A DNA stretch of 6,950 nucleotides from an uncultured Clostridia bacterium (GCA_944350065.1 CALVOD010000070.1:1-6950), one strand, 5' to 3'; numbered from the stretch's first letter, positions 1 through 6,296 are shown. Notes: generated by a model from the sequence alone, not told the origin. Numbers and translations: made by a program.

Positions 1-16
1 CTTTCGGCGCTATTTG

Positions 17-45
17 ATTATATAACACTTTTTATTCCTTTGCAA
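17..45 (-). promoter_or_regulatory. Putative sigma-A promoter reading left out of the window
   Basis: On the minus strand a TTGCAA box (40-45) lies exactly 17 bp from a perfect TATAAT box (17-22). This is a near-ideal housekeeping promoter. Transcription would start near position 10 and leave the window, so the gene it serves is not visible. It lies back to back with the rightward promoter at 69-97; the two -35 boxes are 23 bp apart. The call rests on consensus match and spacing only. Confidence 0.6.
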
Positions 46-68
46 GGATTTTCACCGCCTTTCGCATA

Positions 69-97
69 TTGACGACGCGCTCGTTTTAAGGTACAAT
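69..97 (+). promoter_or_regulatory. Putative sigma-A promoter of the ECF S component / aldo-keto reductase pair
   Basis: TTGACG (69-74) and TACAAT (92-97) are separated by exactly 17 bp; each box differs from consensus at one base. The start of transcription should fall near 104, leaving a leader of only about 30 nt before the ATG at 134. That leaves no room for a riboswitch, so control, if any, would be at initiation. Confidence 0.75.
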
Positions 98-133
98 ATT
101 TAAGTATTTTATCTCTTTATCAAGGAGTAGTTT

Positions 134-694
134 ATGTTTATCGGTTCTTATTCCGCACCCGCGGCTAAATCACTGAAAGCCAAAGTTTCCGCTTCCCTGC
201 TCGCTCTTGCGGCGGCTGTCGCTCTCCCGCAAGCCGCGCACCTTATCGGCTACGCCACCGGTACCGGTAACGCTATCGGCTCGATACTCCTGCCGATGCA
301 CTTCGCTATACTTGCTTTGGGCCTTTTCGCCGGTCCGGTAGCGGGACTTATTGCGGGCGCGTTAAGTCCTCTCGTGAGCTTTCTTCTCACCGGTATGCCC
401 TCCGCAGCGGTTCTGCCGTTTATGGTCGCAGAACTTGCGGGCTACGGCTTCGCCGCAGGGCTTCTCGCCTCTAAAGACGTTCACCCCGCCTTCAAAGTCG
501 CTTTCACGCTCGTAGCGGGCAGACTTCTGCGCACTTTCGTTACCGCGATTGCGGTATTCGCATTCGGCGTAAACGCCGCGGTTGCCGACGTCTGGACGGC
601 GGTGGTTCCCGGTATCCCCGGAATACTTCTTCAGCTTATACTTATTCCCCTCATCGTCCGCGCTGTAGAACGCGCGGCGCGCCAGCGCCCGTAA
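134..694 (+). CDS. ECF transporter S component (substrate-binding membrane protein)
   Basis: This 186-residue, very hydrophobic protein looks like the substrate-capturing S subunit of an energy-coupling factor (ECF) vitamin or micronutrient importer. About six membrane segments can be drawn (near residues 16-36, 50-68, 70-86, 92-112, 120-146 and 157-178), the usual number for the family. An Ala-rich first helix and the stretch LPMHFAILALGLFAGP (53-68) followed by LSPLVSFLLTGMP (78-90) resemble the LPMH...LSP...TGMP pattern of clostridial ECF S proteins of unassigned substrate. The start is supported by AAGGAG at 122-127, seven bases before the ATG. No ECF ATPase or T subunit is nearby, so it probably shares an energising module encoded elsewhere (the group II arrangement). 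The substrate cannot be read from sequence. The aldo/keto reductase gene follows 63 bp downstream on the same strand, probably co-transcribed because no terminator separates them. Confidence 0.8.
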   Translation: MFIGSYSAPAAKSLKAKVSASLLALAAAVALPQAAHLIGYATGTGNAIGSILLPMHFAILALGLFAGPVAGLIAGALSPLVSFLLTGMPSAAVLPFMVAELAGYGFAAGLLASKDVHPAFKVAFTLVAGRLLRTFVTAIAVFAFGVNAAVADVWTAVVPGIPGILLQLILIPLIVRAVERAARQRP

Positions 695-757
695 GCGGCG
701 AGCCCCCTGTCCGCTCGCTTAAATCACACGCGCCTATACGGCATAAGGAGAAGCATT

Positions 758-1876
758 ATGACTCATGTAAAAAAATTGGGATTCGGCTTTATGAGGCTTC
801 CCACCATAGGCGGAAACCCGTTGCTTATAGACAATAAACAGGTCCGCAAAATGGCGGATAAATTCATCGCGGAAGGATTTACCTATTTCGACACCGCGTA
901 TATGTACCACGGCGGATTGAGCGAAGGTACTCTCCGTAAAGCGGTCGTGGAACGCTACCCGCGCGATAAATTCACGATCGCCGACAAAATGCCCGTCTCC
1001 ATGGTACGCACAGCGAGCGGGCTCGAAAGAGTATTCGCCCGTCAGCTCAAGCGTTGCGGAGTGGAATTTTTCGATTACTATCTTCTCCACAATCTCGGAG
1101 AAGAAAATTACCGCAAGGCGCAGGCGCTCAACGCGTTCGAATTCATCGCGCGCAAAAAAGAGGAAGGATTTATCAAAAAAATAGGTTTTTCGTATCACGA
1201 TTCGGCGAAACTTCTGGACGAAATACTGACCGCGCACCCCGAAGTCGAATTCGTTCAGCTCCAGATAAACTACGCCGACTGGGAACACGAAACGATACAG
1301 TCGCGTAAGTGTTACGAAGTTGCGACGGCGCACGGCAAACCCGTCATAGTCATGGAGCCCGTAAAAGGTGGCAACCTCGCACGCGTGCCTGAGGAAGCGG
1401 AAAAACTTTTCCGCGCATATTCGCCCGATATGAGCGCGGCTTCGTGGGCGATACGTTTTGCGGCGAGCCTCGAGAACGTATTTATGGTTCTGAGCGGTAT
1501 GTCCTGCGAAGCGCAGCTCGACGACAACGTAGCCTATATGAAAGACTTCCGTCCCCTCGACGAGGAAGAAAAACGTATAGTATTCAGAGTTGCGGATATG
1601 GTGACGGGCAACACCGCCATCCCCTGCACCGCGTGCGCGTACTGCGTGGACGGCTGTCCGAAGCACATTCCGATACCGCAGTATTTCGCGCTGTACAACG
1701 CCGAAAAGAATTTCCGCAGCTATATGTTCTCCACTCAAAAGGAATATTACGGCAATCTGATCAAAACGCACGGCAGAGCCAAAGACTGCATAAGTTGCCG
1801 CAAATGCGAACACGCCTGCCCGCAACACCTCAAGGTTTCGGAGCTTATGAAGCAGGTTTCCAAAGTATTCGACTGA
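758..1876 (+). CDS. Aldo/keto reductase with C-terminal 2x[4Fe-4S] ferredoxin domain
   Basis: A 372-residue protein with an aldo/keto reductase TIM barrel at about residues 1-265 and a ferredoxin-like tail. The barrel keeps the family's catalytic tetrad as I align it: D45, Y50, K77 and H111 (in YYLLHNL). The tail carries two complete cluster motifs of form CxxCxxCxxxCP, at C290/C293/C296/C300 and C344/C347/C350/C354, so two [4Fe-4S] clusters are expected. This architecture is common in anaerobic Clostridia (COG1453 type) and implies a cytoplasmic, oxygen-sensitive oxidoreductase that may pass electrons between NAD(P)H and ferredoxin-like carriers; the physiological substrate is unknown. The start at 758 is set by AAGGAG at 745-750. 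No separate promoter is obvious in 695-745, so it is probably read from the promoter at 69-97. It ends 19 bp before the hairpin terminator. A 364-codon open frame runs antisense to it and is treated as a shadow. Confidence 0.92.
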   Translation: MTHVKKLGFGFMRLPTIGGNPLLIDNKQVRKMADKFIAEGFTYFDTAYMYHGGLSEGTLRKAVVERYPRDKFTIADKMPVSMVRTASGLERVFARQLKRCGVEFFDYYLLHNLGEENYRKAQALNAFEFIARKKEEGFIKKIGFSYHDSAKLLDEILTAHPEVEFVQLQINYADWEHETIQSRKCYEVATAHGKPVIVMEPVKGGNLARVPEEAEKLFRAYSPDMSAASWAIRFAASLENVFMVLSGMSCEAQLDDNVAYMKDFRPLDEEEKRIVFRVADMVTGNTAIPCTACAYCVDGCPKHIPIPQYFALYNAEKNFRSYMFSTQKEYYGNLIKTHGRAKDCISCRKCEHACPQHLKVSELMKQVSKVFD

Positions 1877-1895
1877 GAATTATACCTATAAAAGT

Positions 1896-1924
1896 AAAAC
1901 GTCCGCTTATAGCGGGCGTTTTTT
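1896..1924. terminator. Bidirectional rho-independent terminator between convergent genes
   Basis: An 11-bp stem (1896-1906 with 1912-1922, one G-T pair) closes a five-base TTATA loop and runs into six T residues (1919-1924) on the plus strand, a textbook terminator for the aldo/keto reductase unit. On the minus strand the same hairpin is followed by a run read as TTTTACTTTT, so it can also end the leftward transketolase transcript. The transketolase stop codon (1907-1909) lies inside the loop. Confidence 0.85.
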
Positions 1925-2902
1925 CATGCTTACGGCTTCGCGCGCGGCGCGTACGATATCGTCCGCCGTCATGGCGAAAAGTTTCTTTAGCTCGTTCAGC
2001 GTACCGCGCGCCCCGAAGCGGTCGCGCACCCCTATCGGAATTACGGGCGCGGGGTAAACCCCCGCGAGAGTCTCCGCGACTATGGAATAAAGCCCGCCGT
2101 GGATATTGTGGTTTTCCGCCGTTACGGCGCAACCGGTCTTGTGTACGGAACCCACGAGCGTTTCCGTATCGAAAGGCTTCAGCGTGTGCGCCGATATTAT
2201 TTCAGCGCTTATGCCTTCGGCAAAAAGTTTCCTTCCCGCTTCGAGCGCTTCCGCTACTTCGATGCCGCTCGCAACGATCGTGACGTCCTCGCCCTCTACG
2301 AGTTTCTCTGCTTTGAATAAGTCAAATTCGTATCCCGAATCATGTATTGCGGGAGTCTTTTTCCGCATCATTCGGATATATACAACTCCGTGAAAATCTT
2401 TGATGACGGGCAAAGCCGCAGCGAGTTCTACTGCGTCCGCGGGCTCGTAGATCACTATCCCGGGCACGGCTCTCAATATCGAAACGTCCTCGAAAGTCAT
2501 GTGCGTGGCGCCGTTGTGTTCGGCGGTTATTCCGGGATCTGCGCCAACTATTCCGACGTCCGCAGAGGTGAAGGCGAGGTTCATTACTATCTGGTCGCAA
2601 ACGCTCCTTACTGCAAAGGGCGCGAAACTTACGGCGAAAGGCTTGAAGCCGTAAGACGCGAGTCCCGCCGCTATCGATATCATATTTTGTTCGGCTATGC
2701 CCACGTCGAGAGCGCGGTCGGGATACATATCGCGCAGTCTGTCGGTATAGACGGCTTTGGCAAGGTCGGAGTCTATCGTCACCACCCTGTCGTCGGACGC
2801 CATCATGTTTGCCATCGTCGCGGCAAACACCTCTCTCATCTCCGCTTCCGCAACCGCCGCGTAATCGCTTGTATCGAGTATTTCGGGTTTACGTTTTTCC
2901 AT
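1907..2902 (-). CDS. Transketolase, C-terminal subunit (split transketolase)
   Basis: This 331-residue protein matches the pyrimidine-binding and C-terminal domains of thiamine-diphosphate enzymes of the transketolase/DXS group, the half encoded separately in many Firmicutes and archaea. The hallmark DVGIAEQNM (66-74) supplies the catalytic glutamate (E71) that activates the cofactor's aminopyrimidine. GATHMTFEDV (131-140) and ENHNIHGG (263-270) are further conserved blocks. The C-terminal domain starts near residue 195. Alone it cannot work: the half that binds the diphosphate and Mg2+ is a separate protein, usually encoded just upstream, and here it is absent. The ATG at 2902 has only a modest AAAGGCGG site (2911-2918), and an in-frame TGA just upstream prevents a longer start. 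The N-terminus is about 20 residues longer than in typical homologues, with M22 at the usual family start. It probably shares a transcript with the glycosylase gene 49 bp upstream. The pathway would be non-oxidative pentose phosphate metabolism, if a partner exists. Confidence 0.88.
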   Translation of the reverse strand: MEKRKPEILDTSDYAAVAEAEMREVFAATMANMMASDDRVVTIDSDLAKAVYTDRLRDMYPDRALDVGIAEQNMISIAAGLASYGFKPFAVSFAPFAVRSVCDQIVMNLAFTSADVGIVGADPGITAEHNGATHMTFEDVSILRAVPGIVIYEPADAVELAAALPVIKDFHGVVYIRMMRKKTPAIHDSGYEFDLFKAEKLVEGEDVTIVASGIEVAEALEAGRKLFAEGISAEIISAHTLKPFDTETLVGSVHKTGCAVTAENHNIHGGLYSIVAETLAGVYPAPVIPIGVRDRFGARGTLNELKKLFAMTADDIVRAAREAVSMKKRPL

Positions 2903-2930
2903 ATTTCGTACCGCCTTTATGCGCCTTCAT
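2889..2930 (-). other. Possible 13-codon leader ORF overlapping the transketolase start
   Basis: In the glycosylase-transketolase gap the minus strand reads GGAGAGGAATAATG, a better-looking ribosome binding site than the one at the transketolase ATG. The ATG at 2930 opens a 13-residue frame (MKAHKGGTKYGKT) whose TAA (2889-2891) lies just inside the transketolase gene in another frame. It could load ribosomes for coupled initiation at 2902, or be meaningless. There is no homology evidence. Confidence 0.25.
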
Positions 2931-2951
2931 TATTCCTCTCCGATCATGTTT

Positions 2952-3416
2952 TTATATGCGGAGCGCCTTCTCCCACGCGCTTACGTCGAAGCGCGCGTTC
3001 GCGGGGCTCGTGGACGGAAGCGCCGTCGTCATCGGTAACAGCTCGGGATAATTTTTCGAAAATATCTTCATTGCCGTGGAGCCGTTTACGAGTATCTTTT
3101 TTATCGGGACAACGGCGAGCACTTTCTTCAAGTCCGCCACCGAGTAATCGCGTATCGTCGCGTCTGCGCTGCCTGATATTTCGCAGGAAATCACTATGTC
3201 CCACAACGCTATTCCGTGCGCTTTGACGAACGCCTTGCGCTCGTTCACTCCCGCAGGCGCAGGTTCGCCGTAGAAATCCGCAAGCACCTTCCAGAATCTG
3301 TTGCGCGGATGTCCGTAATAAAAGCTCGTTTCGCGCGATTTAACGCTCGGAAAGCTGCCGAGTATGAGTATCTCCGCGTTCAGAGCAAAATACGGTTCAA
3401 AACCTTCTACGCGCAT
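2952..3416 (-). CDS. DNA-deoxyinosine glycosylase (UDG superfamily, hypoxanthine-DNA glycosylase type)
   Basis: A 154-residue base-excision repair enzyme of the uracil-DNA glycosylase superfamily, predicted to remove hypoxanthine (deaminated adenine) from DNA. Motif 1 region GSFPSVKSRE (20-29), YYGHPRNRFWKVL (33-45) and the motif 2 region LPSTSPAN (133-140) are the signature blocks of the DNA-deoxyinosine glycosylase family. N39, in the PRNRFW block, corresponds to the Asn I recall as functionally important in family 6 enzymes. The length fits the family (about 155-165 residues). The open frame extends upstream to an ATG at 3518, but that stretch contains the gene's own promoter boxes and lacks family similarity. 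The adjacent ATGs at 3419 and 3416 follow AAAAGGTGG and begin the family-typical MRVEGFEP; 3416 gives slightly better spacing. It is the first gene of a leftward unit with the transketolase half, with no obvious functional link. Confidence 0.88.
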   Translation of the reverse strand: MRVEGFEPYFALNAEILILGSFPSVKSRETSFYYGHPRNRFWKVLADFYGEPAPAGVNERKAFVKAHGIALWDIVISCEISGSADATIRDYSVADLKKVLAVVPIKKILVNGSTAMKIFSKNYPELLPMTTALPSTSPANARFDVSAWEKALRI

Positions 3417-3462
3417 CATCCACCTTTTGCGGAACTGACGTCCCGCGGCTTTCGGTACCGCA

Positions 3463-3491
3463 ATTATACCACACGTCGCGCCCGCGCGCAA
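3463..3491 (-). promoter_or_regulatory. Putative promoter of the glycosylase / transketolase unit
   Basis: On the minus strand TTGCGC (3486-3491) is followed after exactly 17 bp by a perfect TATAAT (3463-3468). Transcription would start near 3456, about 40 nt upstream of the chosen ATG at 3416. This placement argues against the upstream ATG at 3518. The -35 box is weak (TTG plus three mismatches), so expression may be modest or activator-dependent. Confidence 0.6.
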
Positions 3492-3496
3492 CTTAA

Positions 3497-3508
3497 ACGC
3501 GTACGCGT
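3497..3508. promoter_or_regulatory. Perfect 12-bp palindrome between divergent promoters (candidate operator)
   Basis: ACGCGTACGCGT is both a perfect palindrome and a tandem pair of ACGCGT. It begins 6 bp upstream of the leftward -35 box and ends 19 bp upstream of the rightward -35 box, where one regulator could affect both units. No other copy of the 12-mer was noticed in the window. A GC-rich genome can produce such a palindrome by chance, so the operator role is inference. Confidence 0.35.
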
Positions 3509-3527
3509 ATCCGCGCACAATTTAGAC

Positions 3528-3556
3528 TGGACAAACGACCGTAGCGGTTGTATAAT
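3528..3556 (+). promoter_or_regulatory. Putative sigma-A promoter of the FGGY kinase / DUF2804 operon
   Basis: TGGACA (3528-3533) and a perfect TATAAT (3551-3556) are 17 bp apart, a strong housekeeping promoter. Transcription should start near 3563, giving a leader of about 50 nt. An imperfect dyad, ACGACCG-TAG-CGGTTGT (3535-3551), fills the spacer between the two boxes, a position where a bound repressor would block polymerase; that role is inference. Confidence 0.75.
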
Positions 3557-3582
3557 AACGGTATGAAGCATTAAATTCAATA

Positions 3583-3600
3583 CGGCGGGAGCGCTCGCCG
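3583..3600 (+). other. Small 5'-leader hairpin before the kinase ribosome binding site
   Basis: CGGCG (3583-3587) and CGCCG (3596-3600) form a 5-bp GC stem with an 8-base loop, ending three bases before the GGAGG at 3604-3608. It could modulate ribosome access or transcript stability, but it is short and may be incidental. Confidence 0.2.
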
Positions 3601-3614
3601 CGCGGAGGAAACAA

Positions 3615-5204
3615 ATGTCAAATTACATAATCACTTACGACGTCGGTACCACCGGTATCAAGACCTGTCTGTTCGATATCAAAGACACAATCGAACTCAA
3701 AGCCTCCTCTACCGAAGGCTACAATCTGTACGTCGTGGGAGGCGGCGGCGCGGAGCAGGATCCCGCCGAATGGTGGAACGCGATGTGCGTTACCACGAAG
3801 CGGATTTTCGACAAATCGCACGTAAAGCCCGAAGAAATCCTCGGTATTTCCTTCTGTTCGCAGATGCAGGGGCTGGTGCTCGTGGACAAGGACGGCGAGC
3901 CTGTGAGGCGCGCCATGAGCTATATGGACCAACGCGCCCGCGAAGAAATCAAAAAAGGCATGGCGTACGGCGTGCAGATAGCGGGAGCCAATATATTCAA
4001 ACTCCTTAAATCGTTATATTACACGGGAGCGGTTTCCGCGAGCGTGAAAGACCCCGTGTGGAAATACAAGTGGGTGGAAGCGCACGAACCCGAAGTTTTC
4101 GCAAAAGTGCATAAATGGCTGGACGTCAAGGATTATCTTATCGCGAAATGCACTTCGCGGCTGTGCGTGACGGAAGACTCCGCGTTCGGCACGCTGCTGC
4201 TTGATATACGCACGAGGAAATGGAGCCTTCCCGTATGCAAAATGCTCGGCGTAAATCCCGCCCATCTTCCCGAAATAATTTCCTCCACGGACTGCGTGGG
4301 CGGTCTCACCGCCAAGGCGGCGGAGGAGCTGGGGCTCAAAGCGGATACGAAGGTATTCGGCGGCGGCGGCGACGCCAGCCTTATCGGCGTAGGCGCGGGC
4401 AGCACCGCTCTCGGCGACACGCACATTTATTCGGGCACTTCGGGCTGGATAGGCACGGTCGTGGACAAATCAATGGTCGACACGAGCGCGATGATCGCTT
4501 CCATAGTGGGCGCTCAACCCGGAAAATTCACGTATTTTGCGGAAATGGAAACCTCGGGCAAATGTCTCGAATGGGTAAAAAACCACCTTGCGCTCGACGA
4601 AATAGGAATTTATCTCGAAAAGAAACACATCACGGAGGATATGGAGCGCAAATACACGTCGCTTTACGACTATATGACGGACGTGGCGAAGACGGCGCAA
4701 GCGGGCTCTGGCGGCGTGATATTCACGCCGTGGCTGCACGGAAACCGCTGTCCCTTCGAAGATCCCATGAGCCGCGGAATGTTCTTCAATATCAGTCTCG
4801 AAACGGGTAAAACCGAACTTATCCGCGCGGTACTCGAGGGAGTATGTTTCCATAAGCGCTGGATGCTCGAAGCGGAAGCGCGCAAAGCGCGTACTTCGGA
4901 AGTTGTACGTTTCGTGGGAGGCGGAGCGCTGTCGGACTTCACCTCGCAGCTTTTAAGCGATATAATCGGGCGTCCCGTCGAAACGGTAGCCAATCCGCAA
5001 AACGTCGGCGCAGTCGGCGCCGCGGCGGTGGTAGCCGTAGGTCTCGGCATAATCGACTCGCTCGACAACCTCAAAGATTATATCCCCGCCGTGAAACGCT
5101 TCACACCCAATCCCGAATACAAAGCGGTATACGACCGCAATTTCGAAGTTTTCAAGGCGCTGTACAAATCGAACAAAGCCAACTTCGCGCTACTCAACAA
5201 ATAA
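3615..5204 (+). CDS. FGGY-family carbohydrate kinase, xylulokinase-like
   Basis: A 529-residue cytoplasmic sugar kinase of the hexokinase/actin-fold FGGY family, close to the usual 480-530 residues. The N-terminal domain opens with the phosphate-binding YDVGTTGIK (8-16), followed by EQDPAEWW (47-54) and SQMQG (82-86). The catalytic base is expected to be D253 in GGGGDASLIGVGAG (249-262). The C-terminal nucleotide-binding domain contains SGTSGW (273-278) and the adenosine motif VGGGALSDF (434-442). The closest named family is xylulokinase (COG1070), which makes D-xylulose 5-phosphate from D-xylulose and ATP. However, E. coli XylB uses Met-His-Gly and Asp-Asn around the sugar, whereas here these read Met-Gln-Gly (84-86) and Asp-Ala (253-254), so the substrate may be another ketose or polyol. 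The start at 3615 is set by GGAGG at 3604-3608. It is the first gene of a two-gene operon; its stop codon overlaps the next gene's ribosome binding site. Confidence 0.9.
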   Translation: MSNYIITYDVGTTGIKTCLFDIKDTIELKASSTEGYNLYVVGGGGAEQDPAEWWNAMCVTTKRIFDKSHVKPEEILGISFCSQMQGLVLVDKDGEPVRRAMSYMDQRAREEIKKGMAYGVQIAGANIFKLLKSLYYTGAVSASVKDPVWKYKWVEAHEPEVFAKVHKWLDVKDYLIAKCTSRLCVTEDSAFGTLLLDIRTRKWSLPVCKMLGVNPAHLPEIISSTDCVGGLTAKAAEELGLKADTKVFGGGGDASLIGVGAGSTALGDTHIYSGTSGWIGTVVDKSMVDTSAMIASIVGAQPGKFTYFAEMETSGKCLEWVKNHLALDEIGIYLEKKHITEDMERKYTSLYDYMTDVAKTAQAGSGGVIFTPWLHGNRCPFEDPMSRGMFFNISLETGKTELIRAVLEGVCFHKRWMLEAEARKARTSEVVRFVGGGALSDFTSQLLSDIIGRPVETVANPQNVGAVGAAAVVAVGLGIIDSLDNLKDYIPAVKRFTPNPEYKAVYDRNFEVFKALYKSNKANFALLNK

Positions 5205-5213
5205 GGAGAACTT

Positions 5214-6245
5214 ATGCAAAACCGTATAGTGGAACGTTCTAAACTTTTAGGTCCCGACGGCAACCTGCTTCAGAAGGGATACGCCACCGAATATATGCTC
5301 GAATACGACCGCAACGACATACGCGCCCACAAGGCGCGCATCAAGGAGTGGGACTATTACTATGTCGGCAACGATGAGCATGCAATCTGCATTACGGTTG
5401 CCGATATGGGATATGTGGGAGCCGTAAGCGCGACTTTTATGGATTTTAAAGCGCCCTCTCAAATCACCAAAAGTTCGATAATGCTTTTCCCTATGGGTAA
5501 GTTGCACATGCCGTCTACGCCCTTCAAGGGAGACGTCATCGCGGTGAACGGCGAGGTCGAAGCGTGTATCGTGCTCGAAGGCGGCGTGAGACATGTTTTC
5601 GGTAAATATCCAGGGTTCGGTTTACACGGCGAGGAGCTCGATTTCGATTTCACGCTCTCAGACGCACCCGAAGAATGTATGTTCATCGCCACCCCTTTCC
5701 GCAAGCCCAAGCACTTCTACTATAACGCGAAAATTAACTGTATGTCGGCGAAAGGCTTCTTCTCGCTGGGGGACAAAAAATACTCTCTCGACGGCGCGCT
5801 CGGAACGCTCGACTGGGGACGCGGAGTATGGACCTACGACAACACCTGGTACTGGGGCAGTTTGCAGACGGTGCTTCCCGACGGCGTGAAATTCGGTTTC
5901 AATATCGGCTACGGCTTCGGCGACACCTCGGCTGCGAGCGAAAATATGCTTTTCTACGACGGGAAAGCGCATAAGCTCGAAGAAGTCACGTTCCTCATCC
6001 CGGGCGACGGCACCGCCGCTCCCGATTACACCGCGCCGTGGCGCTTCACGTCGTCCGACGGCAGACTGGAGCTCGATTTCCTGCCCATAATAGACCGCTA
6101 CGAGCCCTTCGACCTCAAACTTTTCTGTATGATACCGCACCAGGTATTCGGCAGATTCAGCGGCAAATGCGTTCTCGACGACGGCAAGGAAATAATTCTC
6201 GATTCCGTGCTCGGCTTCGCCGAAAAAGTACATAACAAATGGTAA
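5214..6245 (+). CDS. DUF2804 family protein of unknown function
   Basis: This 343-residue protein is recognised as DUF2804 from the block DWGRGVWTY (200-208) followed by NTWYWGS (210-216), the NIGYGFGDTSAASEN stretch (230-244), and the C-terminal HQVFGRFSG (309-317) and GFAEKVHNKW (334-343). It has no signal peptide or membrane segment, so it is probably cytoplasmic. It is rich in Gly, aromatic residues and alternating hydrophobic stretches, suggesting a mostly beta fold; the DWG-aromatic block is reminiscent of AttH/CrtC-like proteins, but that is a loose comparison. The biochemical role is unknown. The ATG at 5214 follows TAAGGAG (5202-5208), which overlaps the kinase stop; the 9-bp gap implies translational coupling with the FGGY kinase and a possible role with the same sugar or its products. 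Residue 343 is the end of the normal family C-terminus, so the gene looks intact. Confidence 0.87.
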   Translation: MQNRIVERSKLLGPDGNLLQKGYATEYMLEYDRNDIRAHKARIKEWDYYYVGNDEHAICITVADMGYVGAVSATFMDFKAPSQITKSSIMLFPMGKLHMPSTPFKGDVIAVNGEVEACIVLEGGVRHVFGKYPGFGLHGEELDFDFTLSDAPEECMFIATPFRKPKHFYYNAKINCMSAKGFFSLGDKKYSLDGALGTLDWGRGVWTYDNTWYWGSLQTVLPDGVKFGFNIGYGFGDTSAASENMLFYDGKAHKLEEVTFLIPGDGTAAPDYTAPWRFTSSDGRLELDFLPIIDRYEPFDLKLFCMIPHQVFGRFSGKCVLDDGKEIILDSVLGFAEKVHNKW

Positions 6246-6267
6246 TCCGATAACTTTTAAACGAATT

Positions 6268-6296
6268 ACGCCAGCCGCATAGCGGCGGGCGTTTCT
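6268..6296. terminator. Hairpin terminator between convergent genes
   Basis: ACGCC-A-GCCGC (6268-6278) pairs with GCGGC-G-GGCGT (6282-6292) across a three-base ATA loop: ten pairs with one A-G mismatch, then TTTCT. The stem is very stable but the T-run is short. A second inverted repeat, CGATAAC (6248-6254) and GTTATCG (6298-6304), brackets the hairpin and could extend it as an outer stem. It probably ends the kinase/DUF2804 operon and, less clearly, the leftward Rsm22 transcript. Confidence 0.75.

Noticed and set aside
98..133. Possible riboswitch in the leader of the ECF S gene
   Set aside because: The predicted leader is only about 30 nt, too short for any vitamin riboswitch aptamer.
692..721. 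Weak inverted repeat (TAAGCG ... CGCTTA) after the ECF S gene, considered as a terminator
   Set aside because: Only six pairs, a long loop and no T-run follow it; the next gene on the same strand begins 37 bp later, so read-through is more likely.
734..1828. A 364-codon open frame antisense to the aldo/keto reductase
   Set aside because: It lies fully opposite a gene with clear domains and catalytic residues, its predicted protein is an unnatural mix rich in Arg, Phe and Val without a recognisable domain, and long antisense frames are common at this base composition.
1444..2283. A 279-codon plus-strand frame running across the terminator and into the transketolase gene
   Set aside because: It crosses a strong terminator and is out of frame with, or antisense to, two well-supported genes; the Arg/Ser-rich product has no recognisable features.
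2342..3226. A 294-codon plus-strand frame opposite the transketolase and glycosylase genes
   Set aside because: It is antisense to two conserved genes and its product shows no family motif.
3420..3614. Possible small RNA in the divergent intergenic region
   Set aside because: The two promoters point away from each other and no terminator hairpin with a T-run lies between them and the flanking genes; the region is explained by promoters and candidate operators.
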